NCBI GenBank assembly: GCA_016933215.1
Contig: JAFGBH010000043.1
Coordinates: 1 to 53,631, forward strand
Origin: Deltaproteobacteria bacterium
GTDB lineage: Bacteria > Desulfobacterota > Syntrophia > Syntrophales > UBA2210
DNA length: 53,631 nucleotides
Direction: 5' to 3'
The notes beneath the pieces are model-generated. The model was not told where the DNA came from. It made no database searches and saw nothing but the letters and a program-made list of their open reading frames with translations. Of this stretch, positions 24,290 through 31,058 are shown piece after piece; the stretch's first letter is position 1; the number at the start of each line of letters is the position of its first letter. A program made the position numbers and the translations under genes.

Positions 24290-24817
24290 CTACTCCTCTA
24301 TTAGGTACACTGAGGGAAGACACCGGAAACGCTCATCAAAATCGAGGCCATATCCAACAACGAATCCTTCATCCAGATCAAACCCCACATAATCGGCATC
24401 GATCTCGACAAGCCTTCTCTCTTTTTTATCTATCAATGTACATATTTTCAAAGAAGCGGGGTTTCTTTTTTCCAGCATATCCCTCAGATAAACAAGGGTT
24501 GTCCCCGTATCCACGATATCCTCAAGGATAATGACATCCCGTCCCTCAACCGAAACCTCGATATCCTTTGTCACAGTAACTATACCTGAACTCTCCGATT
24601 GAGAACCGTAGCTTCTCAGCCTGACAAAATCCACCACATAGGATATCCCAAGATATCGTGTGAGGTCTGCCAGAAAAATAAAGGCACCCTTTAAAACACA
24701 GACGATGACAACGTCTTTTCCCTTGTAGTCATGTGAGAGGGTGTCGGCAAGTTCCTTCACACGCCTGTCAATAATTTCCTCTGAGTAAAGTAACCTTTTT
24801 TTACGATCTTTCACCAC
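24290..24817 (-). CDS. hpt: Hypoxanthine phosphoribosyltransferase
   Basis: Purine salvage enzyme, 175 residues, making IMP (and usually GMP) from PRPP and the base. The PRPP loop is VIILEDIVDTGTTLVYL. IVCVLKGAFIFLADL holds the early substrate loop, SYGSQSESSG is the flexible catalytic loop, and VGFDLDEGFVVGYGLDFDERFR is the base-binding end. The best start is GTG at 24815-24817, with CGGAG six bases before it; a second GTG follows at once. It is between the Cys-rich protein and the DUF3426 gene, and complements the purine genes on the opposite strand. Confidence 0.95.
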   Translation of the reverse strand: MVKDRKKRLLYSEEIIDRRVKELADTLSHDYKGKDVVIVCVLKGAFIFLADLTRYLGISYVVDFVRLRSYGSQSESSGIVTVTKDIEVSVEGRDVIILEDIVDTGTTLVYLRDMLEKRNPASLKICTLIDKKERRLVEIDADYVGFDLDEGFVVGYGLDFDERFRCLPSVYLIEE

Positions 24818-24863
24818 TCTATACTCCGATTCCTTGAAACACTAACTGAAACATCAAAAAGTG

Positions 24864-25679
24864 TCAACATTTCTCACAATAACAGGATATGAACTCGTCG
24901 ATATTCCTCTGAATGGTATCCTCAGCCTCTTTTAATTCCTCGAGGCTCGTGAAGCGGGAACTGAGAGATAAAAATATCTTGTCATACCTCGATCGTTCGG
25001 CACCGAGCGAATCGTAATCTATATGACTTATCATGTACTGGGAGCCGTCAAAATAGTATTTGCCGAAACGGTTCGACTCGGGCGATCTGAAGGGCCATGA
25101 TACCTTGAGGGAAAAAAACGCGAGGGCTATTTCCCTCAGCTTACCCTCACAGAGTCTCTCGGGATCGGGCACCTCGCATATACCTTCGCTGATAAAGCGA
25201 AAATATTCCTTGACGATGTCGATATCGGTAACGCAGAGTCCGTAAAGGTACCAATCATCGATTATATTGATGAGAGACTGTTTTTCCTCACGCGAGAGAT
25301 GGTGGTAGCTGGGACAAAAGTGCCCGTCGCAGAGCTCCCTCCCGTAGAAGGATACATCTCTCAGATCGACACCGTCATTTTGAAGAGGGTGGAGAAGACA
25401 CCCCACTCTCTTCTCCTCGTTATCGAGAAATCCGAGGTATTCACAACAATAGATTACCTCGTAGAGTTTATCCTGCGACTCTGCTTTTCTGATCATATCG
25501 GAAAAGGCCGCCAGATCACCCTTCCCTTTAACAGTGTTGCGGAAGAGTTCAGTCCTTCTTCTCAAACGCAGAAGGAGCGATTCCCTCCTGCTGTCGGCAT
25601 AGTTGTACAATCCGCAACAGGCTCCGCAGGACTTGCATGAATCAGGCTGGCAGAGATGGATGAATTCTTTTTCCTTCAT
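24864..25679 (-). CDS. Cys-rich protein of unknown function (CxxCGACC motif)
   Basis: A 271-residue protein that I cannot name. Near the N-terminus it has HLCQPDSCKSCGACCGLYNYADSRRE, a pattern reminiscent of CxxCxxCC zinc or Fe-S binding proteins (YkgJ/UPF0153-like). More Cys occur in YCCEYLGFL, RVGCLLHP, GRELCDGHFCPSYHH and at the very end (FISCYCEKC). The HPxxNDG and CPSYHHLSREE segments look conserved. It is predicted cytoplasmic, with no signal or membrane helix. It heads a minus-strand run with hpt. A metal-binding role is inferred from the Cys pattern only. Confidence 0.8.
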   Translation of the reverse strand: MKEKEFIHLCQPDSCKSCGACCGLYNYADSRRESLLLRLRRRTELFRNTVKGKGDLAAFSDMIRKAESQDKLYEVIYCCEYLGFLDNEEKRVGCLLHPLQNDGVDLRDVSFYGRELCDGHFCPSYHHLSREEKQSLINIIDDWYLYGLCVTDIDIVKEYFRFISEGICEVPDPERLCEGKLREIALAFFSLKVSWPFRSPESNRFGKYYFDGSQYMISHIDYDSLGAERSRYDKIFLSLSSRFTSLEELKEAEDTIQRNIDEFISCYCEKC

Positions 25680-25699
25680 TCCCTATCAACTTCCCATGG

Positions 25700-25920
25700 A
25701 ATTGAAGCTCCCCGCAATCCCGTATAAGCGGGACCTCCGCTTTGCTCTGACACGTTGCAGGGAATTTCCGATTGTTTAATAAGTTAGGATTTATTTTCTG
25801 TGTTTTCTGGCAGAAAATAAATTCGTTAACGCACTTATCCCGATTGTCGGGATAAAGGAAAATGTTTGTTTTCTATTCTCGCTCCCCCGCCGCAGAGAGC
25901 GGGGAATGCTCGCTTCTCAA
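25700..25920 (+). repeat. Intergenic hairpin repeat, copy B1 (long form)
   Basis: Long form of the repeat. It has AATTGAAGCTCCCCGCAA at the left, then a central module. The central module has two internal hairpins: TTATTTTCTG-TGTTTT-CTGGCAGAAAATAA and TTATCCCGA-TTGT-CGGGATAA. The right module is TCGCTCCCCCGCCGCAGAGAGCGGGG, ending GCTTCTCAATT. The same central module occurs in copy D. Copy B2 begins within the last bases of B1. Confidence 0.85.
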
Positions 25921-26033
25921 TTGAAGCTCCCCGCAACTTGTTGCGGGGAATCTCCGATTGTTAAGGAAGATGTTTATTTTATATTCGCTCGCTAACCCCG
26001 CCGCAAGCAGCGGGGCATGCGCTGTTCAATTCA
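25919..26033 (+). repeat. Intergenic hairpin repeat, copy B2 (short form)
   Basis: Short form, head-to-tail with B1 and sharing the AATTGA boundary. The left hairpin is CCCCGCAAC-TT-GTTGCGGGG, the right hairpin CCCCGCCGCAAGCAGCGGGG, and the end is GTTCAATTCA. It ends about 175 bases before sufC. With B1 it fills most of the 529-base gap 25680-26208; I see no gene in the gap. Confidence 0.88.
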
Positions 26034-26208
26034 GGCTGTCATCTATAGTGAAGGAAGGGGTAAAAGGCAAGAAATATCATCAAAATTTCCTTACCAGGAA
26101 TGGTTTGGTATAGAGAGTATCGACCCCAGAGAAGAGAAGATTTAACTTGACATTTTACGGTAAAGGCAGGAGAAGGGATGTTTCAAAAACCTGAAGAAGG
26201 CATAAAAA

Positions 26209-26964
26209 ATGTTATTAATTGAAGACTTAAAAGTTAAACTGGGAAAGAGAGAAATTCTCAGACATATTGATCTTGAAATTCGACCGGGAGAGACCCATAT
26301 CCTTTTCGGCCCCAACGGCTCGGGTAAAACATCCCTTCTGATGACCATCATGGGATATCCTCAATATAAGGTGGTTTCGGGCAAGATAACCTTCAAAGGC
26401 GAGGACATTACCCACATGAGCATTAATGAAAGGGCAGAACTGGGTATCGGAATGTCCTACCAGCGTCCGCCAAGCATACAGGGTCTGAAGACGAGACAAC
26501 TTATCGATATCTGCTGCAACAACGGCGGGGATACGGAGGCCCTGGCAGAGGAACTCAACTTCTCTGAGTTCCTGGGACGTGATATCAATGTTGGATTCTC
26601 CGGGGGCGAAATCAAAAAATCGGAGCTGTTGCAGCTGATGGCACAGGACCCGGACCTCTACCTCTTTGATGAACCGGAATCCGGTGTCGATCTCGAAAAT
26701 ATTTCGCTCATCGGAAATACGATAAATCATCTTCTCCGGAAAAACCTTCACTCGACAGCCGACAAGTCGAAAAAAGAGGTCGTGAAGGAAAGGCCCAAGA
26801 TGGGACTCATCATTACCCATACCGGGTTTATCCTCGATTACGTTACGGCTGACAGGGGCCAGGTTCTCTACAACGGCGTGCTGGCCTGCAGGAGCAATCC
26901 CTCGGCAATTTTCAGGCAGATAAAGGACGAAGGGTATGGAGAGTGTGTACGATGCGCGATTTAG
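26209..26964 (+). CDS. sufC: SufC-type Fe-S assembly ATPase (SMS-like)
   Basis: Soluble ABC ATPase of a SUF-type Fe-S cluster scaffold, 251 residues. Walker A GPNGSGKTS at 34-42, the SufC-like YQRPPSIQGLK Q-loop region, signature GFSGGEIKKSELLQL, Walker B LYLFDEPESGVDLEN and switch IITHTG are present. About 25 extra residues (KNLHSTADKSKKEVVKERPK) stand between Walker B and the switch His, absent from E. coli SufC. Such inserts occur in the minimal two-gene systems of archaea and anaerobes. It overlaps sufB by 13 bases. No sufS, sufD, sufE or sufU lies nearby. Confidence 0.9.
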   Translation: MLLIEDLKVKLGKREILRHIDLEIRPGETHILFGPNGSGKTSLLMTIMGYPQYKVVSGKITFKGEDITHMSINERAELGIGMSYQRPPSIQGLKTRQLIDICCNNGGDTEALAEELNFSEFLGRDINVGFSGGEIKKSELLQLMAQDPDLYLFDEPESGVDLENISLIGNTINHLLRKNLHSTADKSKKEVVKERPKMGLIITHTGFILDYVTADRGQVLYNGVLACRSNPSAIFRQIKDEGYGECVRCAI

Positions 26965-28163
26965 ATAATAAGGCCTCAGAGGCAAAGGATAAAAAAGCGG
27001 CGATAGGACCTGATGTCGAACTGGATGCATACTCAGTCGAGCCCCCGGCGCATGAAACCATACAGGACCTAAAGAGTCTCCCCGAGGAGGACAAAGAGCG
27101 GATGCTCCTCGCCGGAATCGACACAGAAGAAAGCGAAAGATCGGGGACCTATATCCAGAAGGATTCATCCTCCATTTACGCTTTTTCCCACGAGGAAGGC
27201 CTGGAAGTGATTCCCATAAGGGAGGCCCTTGAAAAACTTGACTGGGTCAAAGAGTATTACTGGAAGCTCGCCTCGGTCGACCAGGATAAATATACGGCCC
27301 GCGCCCATCTCGATCTCCATGATGGGTACGTCATCAGGGCCCTTCCCGGAAGCAAAATATCCTTTCCCGTTCAGGCCTGTCTCTATCTGGAGAGAGAAGG
27401 TTCCACCCAGAATGTTCATAATATTATTATTGCCGAGGAAGATTCGGAACTTCATGTTATTACCGGTTGTGCAACTGCTGCCCACGTAACGGAGGGGCTT
27501 CATATCGGCATCTCGGAGTTTTTTGTAAAGAAGAATGCAAAATTGAGCTTTACCATGATTCATCACTGGGCCGATAACATGATCGTACGCCCCCGGTCAG
27601 TTGCAAAAGTAGAGGAAGGAGGACTCTTCCTCAGTAATTACGTAAGCATGAAACCGATAAAATCAATTCAATCCTATCCCACAACCTATCTCGACGGCAA
27701 GGGGGCGGTGGCCCGTTTTTACAGCCTTCTCGTCGGAAGTCCGGGTTCGGAACTTGATATTGGCGGCCGCGTCTACCTGAGAGGCAAAGATACGAGAGCC
27801 GAGATTATCTCGCGCGCTATCACGAACGGCGGAAATATTATTGCACGGGGAGATCTGATAGGTGAGAAACCGGGCGTCAAGGGACATCTTGAATGTCACG
27901 GTCTCATCCTGAAAGGCGGCTTTATGCACGCAATACCGGAGCTTACCGGCACGGTTGACGGTGTTGAAATGTCGCATGAAGCTGCAGTGGGAAAGATAGC
28001 CCAGGAAGAAATATACTATCTTATGTCACGCGGTCTCACAGAAGAAGAGGCAACGGCAACAATCGTTCGAGGCTTCCTTAACGTCGACATTCCGGGCCTT
28101 CCCCCGAAATTAAAATCCGAAATAGATCGGGCAGTGGAACTGAGCCAGCAGGAATTCATGTAG
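26952..28163 (+). CDS. sufB: SufB/SufD-family Fe-S scaffold protein (SMS-like)
   Basis: Partner of SufC; about 403 residues from the ATG at 26952, which lies inside the end of sufC after GGAG. A variable N-terminus is followed by the right-handed beta-helix core. C-terminal marks: RGDLIGEKPGVKGHLECHGLIL, whose Cys matches the scaffold Cys of SufB, and MSHEAAVGKIAQEEIYYLMSRGLTEEEA, the conserved SufB/D tail with the HEA motif. With only one B/D-type protein, the scaffold is probably a B2C2 homodimeric core rather than BC2D. It acts in the cytoplasm and should matter for the many Fe-S enzymes here (AbfD, Fdh, HdrBC). Confidence 0.9.
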   Translation: MRDLDNKASEAKDKKAAIGPDVELDAYSVEPPAHETIQDLKSLPEEDKERMLLAGIDTEESERSGTYIQKDSSSIYAFSHEEGLEVIPIREALEKLDWVKEYYWKLASVDQDKYTARAHLDLHDGYVIRALPGSKISFPVQACLYLEREGSTQNVHNIIIAEEDSELHVITGCATAAHVTEGLHIGISEFFVKKNAKLSFTMIHHWADNMIVRPRSVAKVEEGGLFLSNYVSMKPIKSIQSYPTTYLDGKGAVARFYSLLVGSPGSELDIGGRVYLRGKDTRAEIISRAITNGGNIIARGDLIGEKPGVKGHLECHGLILKGGFMHAIPELTGTVDGVEMSHEAAVGKIAQEEIYYLMSRGLTEEEATATIVRGFLNVDIPGLPPKLKSEIDRAVELSQQEFM

Positions 28164-28251
28164 CCAATTGTGCGCCTTCCAAACATATCGTTTGACATTC
28201 GCACGCATCTAACATTTATGTAGTCTCTACGTCCCTATATGCCGGCACAAT

Positions 28252-28475
28252 GAATTGAAGATCGTCGCAACACGTTGCGGGAAATCTCCGACCGGAGGCG
28301 CAACCGCAAGCCCCGCCTTGTAGGCGGGGTCAAGGGGCATACCATAATTAAAATTCCTTACCGGGGAGCCCTACCCTGTGGGCGGGATGCTTCATTGCTA
28401 AGGAAAATGTTTATCGTATATTCGCTCGCTAATCCCGTCGCAGAGAGCGGAAAATGCTCTCGCTTACCAATTCAA
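28252..28475 (+). repeat. Intergenic hairpin repeat, copy C (variant insert)
   Basis: It has the shared left end (GAATTGAAG, then CGCAACACGTTGCGGGAAATCTCCGA) and shared right end (ATTCGCTCGCTAATCCCG, GAGAGCGG, CGCTTACCAATTCAA). The middle differs from B1 and D: a CCCCGCCTTGTAGGCGGGG hairpin and a unique stretch containing CCTACCCTGTGGGCGGG. It is the most divergent copy and shows that the element is modular. It occupies the first half of the 580-base gap before the CoA-transferase genes. Confidence 0.8.
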
Positions 28476-28476
28476 T

Positions 28477-28491
28477 GTGCGAACATCGCAC
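28477..28491. promoter_or_regulatory. Palindrome upstream of the CoA-transferase promoter
   Basis: Perfect 6+3+6 inverted repeat GTGCGA-ACA-TCGCAC, 140 bases upstream of the -24 element. This is a position suited to a sigma-54 activator site. It differs from the TGATGCA palindromes of the GABA operon, so a different activator would be expected. An A/T palindrome GTTTTTAAAAAC also occurs at 28546-28557. Confidence 0.45.
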
Positions 28492-28630
28492 CTTTTCACA
28501 AAAGTCCTGATACCGACAGCCCGTTCTCAACAAGAAATCAAAACTGTTTTTAAAAACTATTCTTTGTAAGTATCTCTATTCCCGGCCTAAATTACTGCGT
28601 TATTTTCTCAGATGCAATTCGTGCCTCCCG

Positions 28631-28646
28631 TGGCACCTTTTTTGCG
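28631..28646 (+). promoter_or_regulatory. Sigma-54 (-24/-12) promoter of the CoA-transferase operon
   Basis: TGGCAC, five bases, TTGCG: a full match to the -24/-12 consensus with GG and GC ten bases apart. It points at the CoA-transferase gene whose ATG is 98 bases downstream. Expected transcript start is near 28657. Confidence 0.82.
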
Positions 28647-28743
28647 TATCGCTGTTGGGTTTTTGCAAATCGGCGCCGAATGCAAATTCACCAATTAACT
28701 GCCAATATTTTCATAGTGTTATATCAATCATAAGGAGACTCTC

Positions 28744-29841
28744 ATGAGCAAATTCAGTTACAACCAGGAAGCCCTCAAGAATCTCAACATTGAGGACACC
28801 TCAATCCTGGATAGTTTAGTTGATTTTGAATCGGCAAGAGCTGCTCATCTGAAAAAGCCTCGCAGCAAAGTCGACAAGAGGATATCGTTGAAAGAGGCCG
28901 TGGCCGAGTACGTAAGTGACGGCGATGTATTGAGCGATGCAGGTTTTGCCTATGTTCGAACTCCCCATCAGGCCTATTTTGAGATGATGCGTCAGGGGAA
29001 GAAAGGGCTTCAGGTCATCGGGGCACCGAACACAAATCAGAGCTATATGATCAATTACGGAACTGCCTCATATTCTCACAATTCCTATATCGGTGCTGAG
29101 ATGAGGGGAACCGACCGGAACTATTCCCGCCAGCTTAAAGAGGGAAAGGTGAAGATCCTCTCAGAATGGAGTCACGGCGGTGTTGCCCTCGGTCTCAAGG
29201 CTGCTCAGCTTGGAGCACCCGGACTCATGAGCAAGCAGATGCTCGGTTCCGACATCATGAAACACAACCCCTATGTCTCGACGATACAAAATCCATTGAG
29301 AAACGATCCGGATCCCGTGGCATTTATTCCGGCCCTCTATCCTGACGTGGTTGTTATCCATGCGCAGGTTGCCGATAAATTCGGAAATGCCTTTATCTAC
29401 GGACCCGTGGTAAACGATAGCGCCCTTGCAGTTGCTGCAAAGAAGCTCATTATCACGGCGGAAGAGATCGTGCCTGAATCTTCGCTCCGCTACGGCAACG
29501 GCAAAAAGGGTATCGTAATTCCCTTTATATATGCCGATGCGGTCGTCGAGCTCCCCTTTGGGGCGGTTCCAGGCAACATGCCGGGCTACTATTACTGGTC
29601 GCGCCAGTGGTGGGAAAAAACACTGCGTTACGCCAGCCCGGTTGAGGAAAAGTTCATAGAACATTTTAACGAATGGGTCATGGACACGAAGGACCAGTTT
29701 GAATTTGTCGAGAAACTGGGAGGAGCGAAGTGGGTTGCCGAGGCCAGACGCCAGACAAAGGCGGCAGAAAACGACAATGAAGATATAGATTTCGCCTATC
29801 AGGAATTCACTGTCGATAACGACCCGGGAATCTATTATTAA
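28744..29841 (+). CDS. CoA-transferase subunit A (glutaconate CoA-transferase-like)
   Basis: Alpha-type subunit of a family I CoA-transferase, 365 residues, somewhat longer than the roughly 320 of glutaconate CoA-transferase A. The core resembles GctA: RISLKEAVAEYVSDGDVLSDAGF, PYVSTIQNPLRND, IPALYPDVVVIHAQVADKFGNAFIYGP, KKLIITAEEIVPESSLR and YADAVVELPFGAVPGNMPGYYYWS. It has an extra 45-residue N-terminal extension and an acidic C-terminal tail. AAGGAG precedes the ATG. The beta gene follows after 25 bases. The acid and donor are unknown; a dicarboxylic or 3-oxo acid is possible. Control by a sigma-54 promoter suggests a catabolic, inducible role. Confidence 0.85.
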   Translation: MSKFSYNQEALKNLNIEDTSILDSLVDFESARAAHLKKPRSKVDKRISLKEAVAEYVSDGDVLSDAGFAYVRTPHQAYFEMMRQGKKGLQVIGAPNTNQSYMINYGTASYSHNSYIGAEMRGTDRNYSRQLKEGKVKILSEWSHGGVALGLKAAQLGAPGLMSKQMLGSDIMKHNPYVSTIQNPLRNDPDPVAFIPALYPDVVVIHAQVADKFGNAFIYGPVVNDSALAVAAKKLIITAEEIVPESSLRYGNGKKGIVIPFIYADAVVELPFGAVPGNMPGYYYWSRQWWEKTLRYASPVEEKFIEHFNEWVMDTKDQFEFVEKLGGAKWVAEARRQTKAAENDNEDIDFAYQEFTVDNDPGIYY

Positions 29842-29866
29842 AAGATTGACAAGGAGGTAACAACAC

Positions 29867-30652
29867 ATGAAAAGCGATACACCGGCAAATCCGCTGGAAA
29901 TGCTTGCCTATATAATTTCTCTGCAGATTGAGAATGACTCTGTCGTGTATGTGGGGACGGGACTTCCCATGGTGGCTGCCATCCTGGCACGAAAGACACA
30001 TGCACCCAATATTACCATCGTGTATGAATCGGGCGGACAGGACCCGATACCGGGAGATATGCCCTGGTCGGTCGGGTGTCCCCTTACCTGGCGCAAATCT
30101 GCCGTATTGATGGAAATGGCCTATTCCTTCGGTCAATCCTTTAACGGCTATGTTGATATTGCCTTCCTGGGATTCGCACAGGTCGATATGTATGGAAACG
30201 TGAACACGCATCATATAGGAAAAGACCTGACCAATCCAAAGGCCCGGTTAACCGGCTCAGGCGGAAACAACGACCTGTCGTCACTCACGGAGAAAATGGT
30301 CCTCGTGGGACTCCAGACCCCTGAAAGATTCCCCGAAAAAGTTGACTTCATCACCTCTGTCGGTCATCTCGAAGGCGGAAATTCAAGGAAGGAAGCGGGA
30401 CTTATTGGGCAGGGTCCCGTGGCAGTCATAAGCCCGTGGGGCATTTACGACTTTGAACCGGAAACGAAACGTATGCGTGTAAAAACCCTCACTCCGGGCA
30501 TCCCATTTGAGATTGCACAGCAGACCACCGGTTTCGAACTCCTGAAACCGGAGGGTGAAATACCTGAATCACCGATGATTACTCCAGAGGCACTCCACAT
30601 TCTTCGTACCGATGTGGATCCAAACGGCGTGTTCACCACAATGCCGTCATAA
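29867..30652 (+). CDS. CoA-transferase subunit B (glutaconate CoA-transferase-like)
   Basis: Beta subunit, 261 residues. The probable catalytic glutamate is Glu54 in TIVYESGGQDPIPGDMPWSVG, the same residue number as the known active-site Glu54 of Acidaminococcus fermentans GctB. Other marks are VYVGTGLPMVAAILARKTHAPN, GYVDIAFLGFAQVDMYGNVNTHHIG, LTGSGGNND and LRTDVDPNGVF. AAGGAGG precedes the ATG. The gene ends just before a strong hairpin, so the operon is two genes. Together with the upstream subunit it would form an A/B heterotetramer or octamer activating a carboxylic acid. Confidence 0.88.
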   Translation: MKSDTPANPLEMLAYIISLQIENDSVVYVGTGLPMVAAILARKTHAPNITIVYESGGQDPIPGDMPWSVGCPLTWRKSAVLMEMAYSFGQSFNGYVDIAFLGFAQVDMYGNVNTHHIGKDLTNPKARLTGSGGNNDLSSLTEKMVLVGLQTPERFPEKVDFITSVGHLEGGNSRKEAGLIGQGPVAVISPWGIYDFEPETKRMRVKTLTPGIPFEIAQQTTGFELLKPEGEIPESPMITPEALHILRTDVDPNGVFTTMPS

Positions 30653-30660
30653 TAAAAAAC

Positions 30661-30690
30661 AACAATGCCCCGGCCCTCCGGGGCATTGTT
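30661..30690 (+). terminator. Hairpin terminator after the CoA-transferase genes
   Basis: A 13-bp perfect stem AACAATGCCCCGG / CCGGGGCATTGTT with a CCCT loop starts 8 bases past the stop. Only a short CTCT tract follows, so termination strength is uncertain. An A-rich tract on the other side would serve opposite-strand transcripts. Confidence 0.75.
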
Positions 30691-30754
30691 CTCTATAACA
30701 GTGATTTCGCTTTTTGACATATCATCCAGGAACAGGATATCTGACAAAGCTGTA

Positions 30755-30950
30755 AATTGAAGCTCCCCGCAACACGTTGCGGGAAATCTCCAACTGTTCA
30801 GTAAGTTAGGAATTATTTTCTCTGTTTTTCTGGCAGAAAATAATTTCGTCAACGCACTTATCCCGTTTATCGGGATTAAGGAAAAAAGTATTCTTTATTC
30901 GCTCGTTAACCATACCCAGAGAGCGGGGAATGCGCTCGCTTACCAGTTCA
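30755..30950 (+). repeat. Intergenic hairpin repeat, copy D (long form)
   Basis: Long form: AATTGAAGCTCCCCGCAAC-AC-GTTGCGGG, the same central module as B1 (TAAGTTAGGA, CTGGCAGAAAATAA, CGTCAACGCACTTATCCCG, CGGGAT), then TTCGCTCG, GAGAGCGGGG and CGCTCGCTTACCAGTTCA. It lies between the terminator and the acyl-CoA synthetase operators. Confidence 0.87.
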
Positions 30951-31001
30951 AGCTTGGCAAGGGGGGAATAGGCTGAACGTCCCTATAGGAAATGTGCATA
31001 G

Positions 31002-31019
31002 TAAATCCCACGGGATTTA
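31002..31019. promoter_or_regulatory. Palindromic operator 1 upstream of acyl-CoA synthetase
   Basis: Perfect inverted repeat TAAATCCC-AC-GGGATTTA (8+2+8), 40 bases before the start codon. It probably overlaps the promoter or transcript start; the size suits a dimeric repressor such as a TetR or GntR member. Confidence 0.6.
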
Positions 31020-31024
31020 AAATA

Positions 31025-31038
31025 ATTAAGCGCTTAAT
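31025..31038. promoter_or_regulatory. Palindromic operator 2 upstream of acyl-CoA synthetase
   Basis: Perfect 14-bp palindrome ATTAAGCGCTTAAT, 5 bases after operator 1 and just before the GAGGGGAGG ribosome-binding site. A site here would block elongation or initiation. Confidence 0.55.
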
Positions 31039-31058
31039 AAAAAGAGGGGAGGTTTTAC

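Noticed and set aside
26227-27168. 313-codon minus-strand frame across sufC and sufB
   Set aside because: Antisense to a clear ABC ATPase and scaffold pair; no family features.
25700-30950. Possible CRISPR array in the repeated stretches
   Set aside because: Copies are far apart, of unequal length and share internal modules, with no regular spacers and no cas genes.
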